A program made the position numbers and the translations under genes. DNA of 44,079 bases, taken from an uncultured Acetatifactor sp. (GTDB taxonomy: Bacteria > Bacillota > Clostridia > Lachnospirales > Lachnospiraceae). The stretch is from positions 1 through 44,079 of the forward strand of contig CANQWM010000023.1 in assembly GCA_947627535.1 (NCBI GenBank), in the 5' to 3' direction. The notes below the pieces were generated by a model. The model was not told the origin of the DNA, searched no databases, and worked only from the letters and a program-made list of their open reading frames with translations. Positions 7,925-16,548 of the stretch are shown here, in pieces (position 1 is the first letter of the stretch; each line of letters starts with the position of its first letter).

Positions 7925-9739
7925 TCACATGGCAAACAATCCTTCAAATTCCTCCCGGCCGATCTTTTCTTTCTCAAGGAGCAGCTTTGCGCAGCTGTGC
8001 AGCACCTTTTCATGCTGAAGAATCAGCTCCTTTGCCCGGGAGTAGCAGTCGTCTATGATCGCCTTTACCTCTTTGTCGATCTGACCGGAGACAGCTTCCG
8101 AATGGGCTTTTGCATGAGCAAGGTCCCTGCCGATAAACACCTCGTCGTCATCATCGTCATAACAGATCACGCCGATATTGTCCGACATGCCGAACTTGGT
8201 CACCATGCGTCTTGCGACCTTGGTCGCTTTCTTGATATCACTTGACGCACCGGTCGTAATGTCTTTAAAAATAAGTTCCTCCGCGATTCTTCCGCCCAGG
8301 GAGACCATGATCTCCTGGAGCATCTGTCCCCTGGTCATAAACATTTCATCCTTTTCCGGCAGCGGCATGGTATACCCCGCCGCTCCAAGACCGGTAGGAA
8401 TGATCGAGACGGTATGCACAGGTCCCACATCGGGGAGCACATGGAACAGGATCGCGTGGCCTGCCTCATGATAAGCCGTGATGCGCTTTTCTTTGTCGGA
8501 AACGATACGGCTTTTCTTCTCTGTGCCGATCCCCACCTTGATGAACGCTTTGCCAATGTCTTCCTGCACCACAAAGCCTCTGCCCTTTTTCGCGGCATTG
8601 ATGGCCGCTTCGTTCATCAGGTTTTCCAGATCCGCGCCGGTAAAGCCGGCGGTCGTCTGTGCGATCTGTTTCAGATCCACATCCTCCGACAGCGGCTTGT
8701 TGCCTGCGTGTACCTTCAGGATATCTTCCCTTCCCTGTACGTCCGGAGTCCCCACCGCCACCTTGCGGTCAAAGCGTCCGGGACGAAGGATGGCGGGATC
8801 CAGGATATCCACACGGTTCGTGGCCGCCATGACAATGATCCCTTCGTTGATCCCGAATCCGTCCATCTCCACCAGAAGCTGGTTCAGGGTCTGTTCCCTC
8901 TCGTCATGGCCGCCTCCCATACCGGTGCCGCGCCTTCTTGCCACGGCATCAATCTCGTCGATAAACACGATACAGGGAGCGTTTTTCTTCGCCTCCTCAA
9001 ACAGATCCCGGACGCGGGACGCGCCCACGCCCACGAACATTTCCACAAAATCCGAACCTGATATGCTGAAAAAGGGTACATTGGCCTCTCCTGCCACCGC
9101 CTTGGCGAGAAGAGTCTTGCCGGTTCCGGGAGGCCCCTCCAGCAGAACACCCTTAGGAATCCTTGCTCCCACCTTCGTATACTTGCCAGGCTCCTTCAGA
9201 AAATCTACAATTTCCTCCAGCTCTTCCTTTTCCTCTTTCAGGCCGGCCACCTGCTGGAACGTAATGGTCTTATCTCCCATCCAGAGCTTCGCGCGGCTTT
9301 TGCCGAAATTCATCATTCTGGCGTTTCCGCTTCCGGCATTCTGGGCATTCACGATCAGAAACAGGATGATTCCCACAGCCAGCACGATCAGCATGGGAAC
9401 CAGCGTCGTCAGGATCCAGCTCTCTCTCTGCACATCCTTTACAGTAGGGTTGATGTCGTATGTCCGGATCAGCTCTTCCGACTCTGTGACATCCGTCACA
9501 TACAGCTTCTTTTCCACGCCGTTTTTCAGTCTTATTTCCAGAAAGCCGGTGGGCGTCTCCCGGTTAGGCGTGATCTCGATCTGGGCCACATTGCCCGCCT
9601 CCATGTCCCGGACCAGCTCCGCGCGGGTATAATCCTCCTGCTCGTTTTTCCTGCTCACTCCGCTTGCCACTGCCACGATGAGAAGCAGCGCCATGATAAA
9701 GATAAAGTATAAGGTAAATCCTCTGCTGTTCTGTTTCAA
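7925..9739 (-). CDS. ftsH: ATP-dependent zinc metalloprotease FtsH
   Basis: A 604-aa membrane AAA+ protease that extracts and degrades misfolded membrane proteins and regulators. TM1 is about 9-28 and TM2 about 111-131, flanking the short extracytoplasmic domain. Walker A is GPPGTGKT (202-209) and Walker B is IVFIDEID (257-264). The second-region-of-homology arginines sit in LRPGRFDRK, and the zinc motif is HEAGH (424-428). The C-terminus is shorter than in Bacillus. The start is TTG, with AGGAGG 11 bases upstream inside the end of hpt. The 6-base gap to hpt fits the conserved tilS-hpt-ftsH transcript. Confidence 0.97.
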   Translation of the reverse strand: MKQNSRGFTLYFIFIMALLLIVAVASGVSRKNEQEDYTRAELVRDMEAGNVAQIEITPNRETPTGFLEIRLKNGVEKKLYVTDVTESEELIRTYDINPTVKDVQRESWILTTLVPMLIVLAVGIILFLIVNAQNAGSGNARMMNFGKSRAKLWMGDKTITFQQVAGLKEEKEELEEIVDFLKEPGKYTKVGARIPKGVLLEGPPGTGKTLLAKAVAGEANVPFFSISGSDFVEMFVGVGASRVRDLFEEAKKNAPCIVFIDEIDAVARRRGTGMGGGHDEREQTLNQLLVEMDGFGINEGIIVMAATNRVDILDPAILRPGRFDRKVAVGTPDVQGREDILKVHAGNKPLSEDVDLKQIAQTTAGFTGADLENLMNEAAINAAKKGRGFVVQEDIGKAFIKVGIGTEKKSRIVSDKEKRITAYHEAGHAILFHVLPDVGPVHTVSIIPTGLGAAGYTMPLPEKDEMFMTRGQMLQEIMVSLGGRIAEELIFKDITTGASSDIKKATKVARRMVTKFGMSDNIGVICYDDDDDEVFIGRDLAHAKAHSEAVSGQIDKEVKAIIDDCYSRAKELILQHEKVLHSCAKLLLEKEKIGREEFEGLFAM

Positions 9740-9745
9740 TTTATC

Positions 9746-10282
9746 TCAAGCCTCCTGACCGTCAAATTCCACTACCCCTATATATGGCAGGTTCCGATAC
9801 CGCTGGTCGTAATCCAGCCCGTAGCCCACCACGAACTCATCCGGAATCTGAAATCCCGTATAATCCACCTTTACATCCACCACGCGCCGTTCGGGCTTGT
9901 CAAGCAGTGTACAAAGGCGCAGTGAACGAGGCCCCCTGTCCCGGAGCATTTCCAGCAGATAGCTGAGTGTGCGCCCGCTGTCCACAATATCCTCCACCAC
10001 GACCACGTCCTTATCCTTCACAGATTCATCCAGATCCTTCACGATCTTCACCACACCGCTGGATTTGGTGTCTCCGCCGTAGCTGGACACGGACATAAAA
10101 TCCAAAGAGACAGGCACTGTGATCCGCTTTGCCAGCTCACACAGAAAAAAACTGCCGCCCTTCAGCACACACACCAGATGCACCTGTTTCCCTTCATAAT
10201 CCCTGCTGATCTGCTGCCCTATCGCCTTGATCCTGGCGTCTACCTCTTCCTCCGACAAAAGCACTCTGATCCGTTCCGCCAT
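9746..10282 (-). CDS. hpt: Hypoxanthine phosphoribosyltransferase
   Basis: 178 aa; makes IMP and GMP from hypoxanthine or guanine plus PRPP in purine salvage. The PRPP motif VVVVEDIVDSGRTL (93-106) and the flexible-loop Ser-Tyr (SVSSYGG, about 64-70) are present, and the length is typical. The ATG has GGAGAAGAAAG directly upstream. It is sandwiched between tilS and ftsH as in most Firmicutes. Its first 89 bases lie inside the annotated tilS frame, so translation is probably coupled. Confidence 0.96.
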   Translation of the reverse strand: MAERIRVLLSEEEVDARIKAIGQQISRDYEGKQVHLVCVLKGGSFFLCELAKRITVPVSLDFMSVSSYGGDTKSSGVVKIVKDLDESVKDKDVVVVEDIVDSGRTLSYLLEMLRDRGPRSLRLCTLLDKPERRVVDVKVDYTGFQIPDEFVVGYGLDYDQRYRNLPYIGVVEFDGQEA

Positions 10283-11753
10283 CTTTCTTCTCCGTCCCGC
10301 CGCAGCGGCTCCCTGTTAATTTTACCTGAAAGATCCGTTTTGTATTCCCGTCTACTTTATAATATTCGCTGATGCGGTAACCTACAAGCCATATCACATG
10401 ATGCCCTTCCGCCAACAGCAATATCCGGTCCCGGTCCTGTCTGGGTATCTTTTGTGTAATCATATAATCCTTCAGAGACTTATGGATGATCCCGCCTCTG
10501 CCGTCAGCCAGGGTTAAATAATCCTGCGTCTCACGGAACCGGAATACCAATGATTTTTTCATTTTATCACAGTCCAGCCATTTCGTATACTCATTCTGCG
10601 GAATTTTCTGACCTTTTTTTGCAGAAAAAACGGTCAGTTCCGCCCATCCCCTGTGGCCAAGACCGATGATAAGGGGCTCCGCCGTCCCTTCCGGCGGTAT
10701 CACGGCTTCCTGATACAGACGGGGCTCGGATACGGATGACGGCGCCGTCTCCCGTTCCAGCCGTACGATGCCATAACTTCTCACCGCCCGGATTCCAAAG
10801 GGCAGATCGATTTCCGGACTGCCTTCCTTCTCGAAAAGAGACAGGATATCCTCCACATGGCCGGCGGAAATATCCCGCCCGCCCGGGGAAAGCTCCGTCA
10901 GCAGCAAAAGCAGCAGACGCCTGCGTATGGCAATATGAAGCCTGCAGAACGCAGCCACATCTATATGGAAGCCGGATGCAGCCCTGCTCACGCAGTCCTC
11001 CATGGCCCTGCCCGTCTGAATCCCAAGGTAATCTTCCAACTCTGACAGAATATCCGCCGTGCGGCACATATGGGCCACAGCTCTGGCACAGACCTCTTGC
11101 TCCGCCACGGGAAGGATATGGTGCCGGATGCGGTTTCTCGTATACTCGTCCTCCCGGTTCGTGCTGTCCTGACAGTATGGGATCCCCCGTTCCGCCAGAT
11201 ATGCTTCAATCTCTTTTCTTTCCAGACACAGCAGCGGACGTATGATCTCCCCGCGCCTGGGCGGAATGCCGCAGAGCCCCCTGATCCCGCTGCCCCGAAA
11301 CAGATGAAACAGCATGGTTTCCGCCCTGTCGTTTCCGTTGTGCGCCACCGCGATCCTGTCCGCTCCGAAAGCCTCCGCGGCCTCCCGGAAAGCGTCGTAA
11401 CGCACCGCGCGGCCCGCCTCCTCCAGAGAACATTTTTCCCGCTGCGCCAGCTCTCTCACATCCGTCTCCTTCAGAAAGAGCGGCAGATGAAGCCTTTCGC
11501 ACAGCAGACGGACATATGCGGCGTCTTCCCCGGCGTCTTCGCGAAGGCCATGATTTACGTGCACCACCGCCAGTTTCAGATCCTTCCTTCTGGCATACTC
11601 CAGCAACACAAATAAGAGGCAAACCGAGTCTGCCCCTCCCGAAACCCCCGCCACAATCCTGTGGCCGGGGGATATCATGTGGTGATCCTCCATATAGGAA
11701 AAGACCTTTTCTTCCGTCTTCCGCCGACTGTTCATATGAAAAATGTATCGCAT
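10194..11753 (-). CDS. tilS: tRNA(Ile)-lysidine synthase TilS
   Basis: 519 aa; converts C34 of tRNA-Ile(CAU) to lysidine so that it reads AUA. The PP-loop SGGADS (38-43) binds ATP. The N-type ATP pyrophosphatase domain fills the first ~230 residues and the substrate-binding and TilS C-terminal domains follow. The last ~30 residues (from about LTGSRCGG onward) are low-complexity Gly/Asp/Gln and overlap hpt by 89 bases, so the frame looks extended past the normal family end. The start is uncertain: MRYIF at 11753 has no good ribosome binding site, and MNSRRKTEEKV at 11735 matches the family N-terminus better. Confidence 0.94.
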   Translation of the reverse strand: MRYIFHMNSRRKTEEKVFSYMEDHHMISPGHRIVAGVSGGADSVCLLFVLLEYARRKDLKLAVVHVNHGLREDAGEDAAYVRLLCERLHLPLFLKETDVRELAQREKCSLEEAGRAVRYDAFREAAEAFGADRIAVAHNGNDRAETMLFHLFRGSGIRGLCGIPPRRGEIIRPLLCLERKEIEAYLAERGIPYCQDSTNREDEYTRNRIRHHILPVAEQEVCARAVAHMCRTADILSELEDYLGIQTGRAMEDCVSRAASGFHIDVAAFCRLHIAIRRRLLLLLLTELSPGGRDISAGHVEDILSLFEKEGSPEIDLPFGIRAVRSYGIVRLERETAPSSVSEPRLYQEAVIPPEGTAEPLIIGLGHRGWAELTVFSAKKGQKIPQNEYTKWLDCDKMKKSLVFRFRETQDYLTLADGRGGIIHKSLKDYMITQKIPRQDRDRILLLAEGHHVIWLVGYRISEYYKVDGNTKRIFQVKLTGSRCGGTEKKDGGTDQSAFVGGRGRRQDQGDRAADQQGL

Positions 11754-11771
11754 TCCCCGGGAAAAATCAAG

Positions 11772-12986
11772 TCAATCCTTCCAGATTCCGATTACTCCCA
11801 CCGTCATGTCGTCCCTTATCCTGCCGCCGTTTCTGCAGATCGCCATCCGCAGAAGTTTTTCCGCAAATTCTCCGGGATTCCGGCTTTCTATGCCCGCCAC
11901 GGCGCGCAGGATCCCTTTTTCATATTCCTCCGCCCCAAAGGCATCCACCACGCCATCCGTGACCATCACAAGGAAGTCGCCGTTCTGAAGCTGCCTGTAC
12001 ATGGGCGCCGCATCCACGCTCTGAAAAATGCCGAGAGGAAGGTTTCCTGCCGCCAGAGTCTCCACAGCGCCTTCCCGCTTGAAAAATGTGGCGGAAGCGC
12101 CTACCTTCCAGATCTGGCATTTCCCCTGGTACAGGTCTATGTCACATAGATCCAGGGTGGGATGCTTCTGATCCTCACATGTGGCAAACAGCGACGCGTT
12201 GACCATATTGACCGCGGAGTCAATCCCATACCCCGCCTCCAGCAGTTTTTCCATCAGCTCCAGCACCTGGCCGCTGTCCTTTCCGGCCTGTTCCCCGGAA
12301 CCCGTTCCGTCGGAAAGCATTACCGTCAGTCTGCCTTTTTCCGATTCCGTCACCGTGTAATTATCCCCTGAAATTGTCTCGTTCTCTCTTGTAACGCGGG
12401 AAAACCCCGTGAGCACAAGATATTTTGTCTCCTCCTCCAGCATATAGCTGTGAGGAGCCCTTTCAATCCTGTAGGGACTGTTTAAAGACAGCTGCAGATG
12501 CCTGTCCAGCAGCACGGAGATCATATCCGCGGCATCCTCTGCGGACATCTGCGGCTTTCTGTTCGTTCTCATGGTAAGTACAAGCGTCTCCCTCCCGTTT
12601 TCCCGCGGCACATAGCAGGGGTTTTCCACCCGGATCCCCTCCTCCTTCAACGCCTGGACCAAAAGACGCTTTTTGCGTTCCTCCATAGGACGGTACGACA
12701 TGACTTCGCCCGCCACCCTGGCCATAATTTTTGCCATTTCATTCAGATGACCCTTTATAATCTGTCTGTTTTCCCAAAGCCGCCTTGTTTCCAGAACGGA
12801 CTGCCTGTTCCCGTCCGTCCCGTGAAATTCCCCGTCATAGCTTCTCGCCAGTTCCTGAAAGGTATCCGCGTAATTTAAAAGCTTTGTTTTACACAGATCC
12901 GGCAGCTGCTGTGACTGCAGCTCCTTATTCTTTTTTCGTTCTTTTCTGTTCCCGCGCCGTTCCACGATATCCTGTCCCGCTGTCAT
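11772..12986 (-). CDS. spoIIE: SpoIIE-type PP2C phosphatase without membrane domain
   Basis: 404 aa. In Bacillus, SpoIIE (827 aa) is a membrane phosphatase that dephosphorylates SpoIIAA to free sigma-F in the forespore. Here the phosphatase domain is complete: ETISGDNY and VMLSDGTGSG in the middle, VGASATFF, MVTDGVVDAFG and the terminal RDDMTVGVIG supply the metal-binding aspartates. About 150 residues in front match the central coupling region (ADTFQELARSYD). The N-terminal ten-helix domain is entirely absent. I start at the ATG at 12986 because a promoter lies directly upstream (13026-13058); the longer TTG frame to 13058 would begin inside its -35. The SD (GGGAGG) is 13 bases from the ATG, a little far. 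It sits between divIC and tilS. Confidence 0.88.
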   Translation of the reverse strand: MTAGQDIVERRGNRKERKKNKELQSQQLPDLCKTKLLNYADTFQELARSYDGEFHGTDGNRQSVLETRRLWENRQIIKGHLNEMAKIMARVAGEVMSYRPMEERKKRLLVQALKEEGIRVENPCYVPRENGRETLVLTMRTNRKPQMSAEDAADMISVLLDRHLQLSLNSPYRIERAPHSYMLEEETKYLVLTGFSRVTRENETISGDNYTVTESEKGRLTVMLSDGTGSGEQAGKDSGQVLELMEKLLEAGYGIDSAVNMVNASLFATCEDQKHPTLDLCDIDLYQGKCQIWKVGASATFFKREGAVETLAAGNLPLGIFQSVDAAPMYRQLQNGDFLVMVTDGVVDAFGAEEYEKGILRAVAGIESRNPGEFAEKLLRMAICRNGGRIRDDMTVGVIGIWKD

Positions 12987-13025
12987 CCTGGCATCACATC
13001 CTCCCTTTCGCTTTTTCAGCCTAAG

Positions 13026-13058
13026 ATTATAGGCGGTATCCATTGCTTTTTTTGTCAA
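13026..13058 (-). promoter_or_regulatory. spoIIE promoter, 21-bp spacer
   Basis: Minus strand: TTGACA (13058-13053), 21 bp, TATAAT (13031-13026). Both hexamers are consensus but too far apart for ordinary sigma-A. This matches the Bacillus spoIIE promoter class, which needs Spo0A~P. TTTTGACAAAA overlapping the -35 fits a 0A box. Confidence 0.6.
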
Positions 13059-13081
13059 AACCAGGAGCGCCCGCCTTAAAG

Positions 13082-13094
13082 TTTTGCGACAAAA
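13082..13094 (-). promoter_or_regulatory. Second putative Spo0A (0A) box
   Basis: TTTTGTCGCAAAA on the minus strand, close to the 0A consensus TTTGTCRAAA. It lies about three helical turns upstream of the -35-overlapping box and abuts the divIC terminator. Confidence 0.4.
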
Positions 13095-13121
13095 AAGGCA
13101 GGAACCTGGGGCCCCTGCCTT
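13091..13121 (-). terminator. Terminator of the rlbP-yabP-yabQ-divIC operon
   Basis: AAGGCAGG...CCTGCCTT stem with a CCCC/GG-rich loop, followed by TTTTTTG on the minus strand, 23 bases after the divIC stop. A textbook intrinsic terminator just ahead of the spoIIE promoter. Confidence 0.85.
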
Positions 13122-13143
13122 AACATTTTATCTGACAAAACCA

Positions 13144-13455
13144 TTATTCCTGTTTAAACATGATCTCACCTTCATAGACAAGGCCAAGCACCTCCCTGGC
13201 AATCTTCTCTATGTAACCCTTCGTCTGGACTTCCTTTCCAAACTCTTCTATCTCCAGAGAACGGGCCGTCTCAGCCTGGATCTGGCTCTCCAGAAGCTGT
13301 GCCTCCTGTTTCTTTGCGTCTATTTTCTGGTGAAGATCTACACTCTTAACGGCAACGACCACCAGGATCATCACCACTACCAGCGTTACAAGAAACATGC
13401 TGAACCGGTTCTGATGTCTGCGGCGATACGCCGCCCTGCGCCTCGTTCCTGCCAT
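13144..13455 (-). CDS. divIC: Septum formation initiator DivIC/FtsB family
   Basis: 103 aa, a bitopic division protein of the FtsL-DivIC-DivIB complex. A basic N-terminus (RRRAAYRRRHQNR) is followed by one TM helix (about 21-38) and an extracellular coiled coil (about 42-80, DLHQKIDAKKQEAQLLESQI). The ending GLVYEGEIMFKQE is typical of the family. The start MAGTRR is preferred because AGGAGG sits 4-5 bases upstream; a TTG six codons further up overlaps that site. It ends the yabP-yabQ-divIC operon. Confidence 0.93.
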   Translation of the reverse strand: MAGTRRRAAYRRRHQNRFSMFLVTLVVVMILVVVAVKSVDLHQKIDAKKQEAQLLESQIQAETARSLEIEEFGKEVQTKGYIEKIAREVLGLVYEGEIMFKQE

Positions 13456-13473
13456 AGATCCTCCTTTGGACAA

Positions 13474-13965
13474 TCACGTCTTTACCGTCATTTTAAGTCT
13501 TTTCAGATAATACGTCAACCGATATTTTACCGTCCTTCCAACTCTTTTGAACCCTCTGCCGGCCCTGCCGCCCGCTCTCCCTGCCGCAGACCCGGCTTTT
13601 CGGAAGACAAACCGAACCGGCTTCAAGAGCCAGGCCAGCAGCTTTCCTCCAAGAACCAATATTTTTTTCAGCGCTTTCGACACGTATTTAACGAAATAGG
13701 GACTTATAAGCTTCCTGTACAGGAGCATGCCCGTCAGAGCGCCCATCACCGCAAACCACCGAAGCGTCCCGTCGCTCTCGCGATACATCAGCAGAAACAC
13801 TTCCCCGCCGCTGTAGATCCAGAAAAACAGATCCTCCGCTGACACAAAAAAGCCCCTGTGCGGCACTACTCTCCGGAAAATCCGCAGCAGATCGTAGACA
13901 AACGTAATAAAGGCGCCCATATAAAGCGCATGAAGAAGAAAGATGTTCTCCCCTGCCATACGCAC
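13474..13965 (-). CDS. yabQ: Spore cortex protein YabQ
   Basis: 163 aa. YabQ is needed for spore cortex formation and localises to the outer forespore membrane. Three to four hydrophobic segments fill the first ~100 residues (LLHALYMGAFITFVYDLLRIF, EDLFFWIYSGGEVFLLM, WFAVMGALTGMLLYRKL). A strongly basic Gly/Arg tail follows. The order yabP-yabQ-divIC is conserved. The GTG start overlaps the TAG of yabP by one base (TAGTG); an ATG two codons in is an alternative. Expected to be sigma-E dependent from knowledge of Bacillus, though no sigma-E promoter was recognised here. Confidence 0.9.
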   Translation of the reverse strand: MRMAGENIFLLHALYMGAFITFVYDLLRIFRRVVPHRGFFVSAEDLFFWIYSGGEVFLLMYRESDGTLRWFAVMGALTGMLLYRKLISPYFVKYVSKALKKILVLGGKLLAWLLKPVRFVFRKAGSAAGRAGGRAGRGFKRVGRTVKYRLTYYLKRLKMTVKT

Positions 13966-14252
13966 TACCGAAAGAGTCTGTTCAGGAAAGATTCGTTTTT
14001 CCTGCCGCCGGGCGCCGCGTCAGAGTAGGTAAAGCTGTCAATTTTGCCGTCCACGTCCACTTCTCCTTTATCCAGCGTCAGCCTGCTCACATGCAGATCT
14101 GTGCCTTTGATCATCAGCATCCCCTGCTCCGTCTCCAGGAGAATCTCATGCTCGTCAAAGGAAAGTACGTCATTTACACCGTTTACGGCACAACTCTTTC
14201 GGTTCGTCACGGTAACTCTGTGCATACGCGCGCTGCTGCTTAAATCTTCCAT
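13965..14252 (-). CDS. yabP: Sporulation protein YabP
   Basis: 95 aa of the YabP/YqfC family, forespore-membrane-associated proteins required for cortex. The body carries HRVTVTNRKSCAVNGVNDVLSFDEHEI, the hallmark NR..L.I.GV..V.SFDE pattern, then the LHVSRLTLDKGEVDVDGKIDSFTY ending. The ATG follows GGGAGGGC-rich sequence. It lies between rlbP and yabQ, with yabQ overlapping its stop. Confidence 0.93.
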   Translation of the reverse strand: MEDLSSSARMHRVTVTNRKSCAVNGVNDVLSFDEHEILLETEQGMLMIKGTDLHVSRLTLDKGEVDVDGKIDSFTYSDAAPGGRKNESFLNRLFR

Positions 14253-14366
14253 AGGCCGCCCTCCCGTCCGGAAAGCCCCCTCTTACAGGCTTCCACCTGT
14301 AAAGTATATGCGGACCCGTCGAAGAACAGAACATACTGCAAAGGATCCGATTTTGGACGCACGCCG

Positions 14367-14606
14367 CTACAGATAGCGGAACAGCTCCGCCGCCTCCTCT
14401 TTTCTCACAGTTTCCTGCACATTCAGCACTTCCACCTTTACCTCTTTGTTGCCGAAAGAGATCGTAATGATATCGCCCGCCTTCACATTGGCGGACGCCT
14501 TCGCCGGTTTGCCGTTGATCAGCACTCTTCCGCCGTCACAGGCTTCATTGGCTACCGTGCGGCGTTTAATCAGCCTCGATACCTTCAGATATTTGTCCAG
14601 TCTCAC
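14367..14606 (-). CDS. rlbP: S4-domain RNA-binding protein RlbP
   Basis: 79 aa, almost entirely one S4 domain: RLDKYLKVSRLIKRRTVA, then the GGRVLINGKPAKASANVKAGD turn. Homologue of Bacillus YabO/RlbP, a ribosome-associated RNA-binding protein of the Hsp15 class. The GTG start is chosen because GGGAGG lies 8 bases upstream and RLDKYL immediately follows, as in the family. A longer frame back to 14678 adds unrelated residues and no ribosome binding site. First gene of the yabP-yabQ-divIC transcript. Confidence 0.92.
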   Translation of the reverse strand: MRLDKYLKVSRLIKRRTVANEACDGGRVLINGKPAKASANVKAGDIITISFGNKEVKVEVLNVQETVRKEEAAELFRYL

Positions 14607-14689
14607 TTTTGTTACCTCCCGGTAAAGCTTAACCGCCCCATGCGGCTGCAGGACACAGTGCTTGTGTGTATGCAGCATGGGCGGAGACG

Positions 14690-14720
14690 AAAAACGGAGA
14701 ACCCCGAAGGGTTCTCCGTT
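14690..14720 (-). terminator. Terminator of the HU gene
   Basis: Perfect 11-bp stem AACGGAGAACC/GGTTCTCCGTT, with loop CTTCGG-like on the minus strand, followed by TTTTT. It lies 17 bases beyond the hup stop. Confidence 0.88.
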
Positions 14721-14736
14721 GCAAGCTGACAGAAAC

Positions 14737-15009
14737 TTAATTCAGCGCATCCTTGAGTGCCTTGCCTGCCTTGAACTTGGGAGCCTTGGAAGCAGGGATC
14801 TTGATGGGCTTCAGAGTAGCAGGATTTCTGCCCTCTCTTGCCGCTCTCTCGGATACTTCAAAAGTGCCGAATCCAACCAGCTGAACCTTGCCGCCCTTCT
14901 TCAGTTCGCTCTCAACGACATCGGTAAAAGCCTTCAGGACCTTTTCAGCGTCCTTCTTTGATACGCCGGCCTGTTCAGCCATTGCTGCAACTAACTCTGT
15001 CTTGTTCAT
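14737..15009 (-). CDS. hup: DNA-binding protein HU
   Basis: 90 aa nucleoid protein. MNKTELVAAMAEQAGVSKKDAE opens the helical dimer core. GFGTFEVSERAAREGRNPATLKPIKIPASK is the beta-arm signature with the intercalating Pro. Length and motif order match Firmicute HU exactly. It has a GAGGAGGAG ribosome binding site, its own strong promoter and its own terminator, so it is transcribed alone. Confidence 0.97.
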   Translation of the reverse strand: MNKTELVAAMAEQAGVSKKDAEKVLKAFTDVVESELKKGGKVQLVGFGTFEVSERAAREGRNPATLKPIKIPASKAPKFKAGKALKDALN

Positions 15010-15079
15010 ATTGAACTCCTCCTCTAATGAGTCTCCTTATTGTATTTTCGTAGATGCTTCTTGTGAAACGTCTATATAA

Positions 15080-15108
15080 TATATATCCGTTTTTTTCAGG
15101 TTTGTCAA
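15080..15108 (-). promoter_or_regulatory. Promoter of the HU gene
   Basis: -35 TTGACA, 17-bp spacer, -10 TATATA on the minus strand, about 70 bases upstream of the ATG. Confidence 0.7.
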
Positions 15109-15157
15109 GGCTTTTTCCGCAGATTTACGGCTTTTTGCAAAACAATGCCAAAGCCTT

Positions 15158-16537
15158 TCAGTTCAGGACGCTGTCCAGCAGATCCGTAATGCCATCCGTA
15201 ATACCATCACCCACGGCGGTGCTGTCCACAAGATCCGCAAACGAATAGGAAATATCTCTTGCCTCACTGTCCACCTCCACAGTATAGCTTCTGGTGGTAT
15301 AACCCGTTTTTCGCAGGGTGATCACATGAGTCCCCGCCGTTTTTGTAAAGCTGCATGGGGAAATCCCCTTGTAATTGCCGTCAAAATACACTTCCACACC
15401 TTCCGGCGCGTCAATGTACATCTTATAACTGCCGTCCGAGGTCTGTTCGGAACCGGATTCCTGAGCGTCCTCCGTCTCCTGCTCCTGTCCGGTTTCGTTG
15501 GGATCCAGCTCCACATTAAATCCCATGGATTCCTGGGCCACACGGATATACTGTGTAACAGATTGATATCCTTCCGCCCGGACAATCAGCTGATGAAGCC
15601 CGTACTCCAGGTTTACCGGCCCGGAAGGGTCCGCGGGGGAGCCGTCGATGTAAAGCTCCGCATTGGAAGGGTTCAGCGAAAAAAGCACCATGCCGTACTG
15701 AGGTTCCGGTATTTCCAGATCACCGATGTCAAGCACCGTCTCCTCGTTCCGGCTGATGACAACGTTTTTCGTACCCCCGCCGCCCTTATGGCTGACGTTC
15801 ACCTGATAACTGCCCTCCGGAACCGGGAGCAGCATATCATCCGTGATACGCCGGATCAGGGCCTGTCCCACTTCGATCCAGCCCCCTATAAAGTTTTCGT
15901 CATTTTCCAGCCTCAGATACCCGTGCCCCTTCTCCACCCGGACCGTGAGCACCTGACTCCCGATCCCCATAAAAGTCAGCAGATCCGACGGATTCAGATC
16001 CATACACTCAATATTCCTGCCGTCTGAAAGATACTGGGTATTAGACGTAAGCTTAAACGCCTCGGAGCCGATGGTGACCTCGCTGCGCGCCGTATTGATC
16101 TCATAGCGCTCCGTGTCCCTGTACGCCCATGCCTGAGGCGAAAGCTTAAGCGTGGTAAGATGCTTCCCTGACTTTAAAAAGGTAATATCCACGATATCGC
16201 CCTTCTGCAGCTGGCTCAGGGTAAGCGCGCCGTCATACTTGTCATACAGCCTTGTCGTCCCGTCTAAAGAAAGCGTATATCTGCGTCCCAGTTCCAGATT
16301 CAGAAAAGTGACAGTGTTGTCATCTGCGTTTATTTCCGCGACAACCGCTGTGTCTGCCGAATCATAGCTGTCCGGTCCCGCCGCCTCATATCCCGTGTCA
16401 TACCGAGTGGGAGAAGGCTGCTCCTGCCCGGCTCCGCTGCCGGAAGAAGACGCGCAGGCCGTCAGTACCACGGCCGCCGCCACTCCTATAAGCCCCGCTG
16501 TTCTCCGCTTCGCTCTCCCCATGTTCCTGTGTATCAC
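15158..16537 (-). CDS. PEGA-domain lipoprotein, 459 aa
   Basis: The lipobox VLTAC (Cys28) after a hydrophobic signal makes this a membrane-anchored lipoprotein. Two PEGA domains are readable: YGMVLFSLNPSNAELYIDGSPADPSG (about 295-350) and YKMYIDAPEGVEVYFDGNYKGISPCSF (about 370-440). An N-terminal beta-rich region (about 60-290) precedes them. PEGA domains are extracellular beta-sandwiches often found near the spore or cell surface; the ligand is unknown. The GTG start has AAGGAG 5-6 bases upstream. It follows the CotS-like gene by 11 bases, so the pair is an operon. An Asp/Ser-rich acidic linker separates the halves. Confidence 0.85.
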   Translation of the reverse strand: MIHRNMGRAKRRTAGLIGVAAAVVLTACASSSGSGAGQEQPSPTRYDTGYEAAGPDSYDSADTAVVAEINADDNTVTFLNLELGRRYTLSLDGTTRLYDKYDGALTLSQLQKGDIVDITFLKSGKHLTTLKLSPQAWAYRDTERYEINTARSEVTIGSEAFKLTSNTQYLSDGRNIECMDLNPSDLLTFMGIGSQVLTVRVEKGHGYLRLENDENFIGGWIEVGQALIRRITDDMLLPVPEGSYQVNVSHKGGGGTKNVVISRNEETVLDIGDLEIPEPQYGMVLFSLNPSNAELYIDGSPADPSGPVNLEYGLHQLIVRAEGYQSVTQYIRVAQESMGFNVELDPNETGQEQETEDAQESGSEQTSDGSYKMYIDAPEGVEVYFDGNYKGISPCSFTKTAGTHVITLRKTGYTTRSYTVEVDSEARDISYSFADLVDSTAVGDGITDGITDLLDSVLN

Positions 16538-16548
16538 TTTTTCTCCTT

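Noticed and set aside
12987..13058. Longer spoIIE start at TTG 13058
   Set aside because: The added codons fall inside the promoter hexamers, so transcription would begin downstream of that start.
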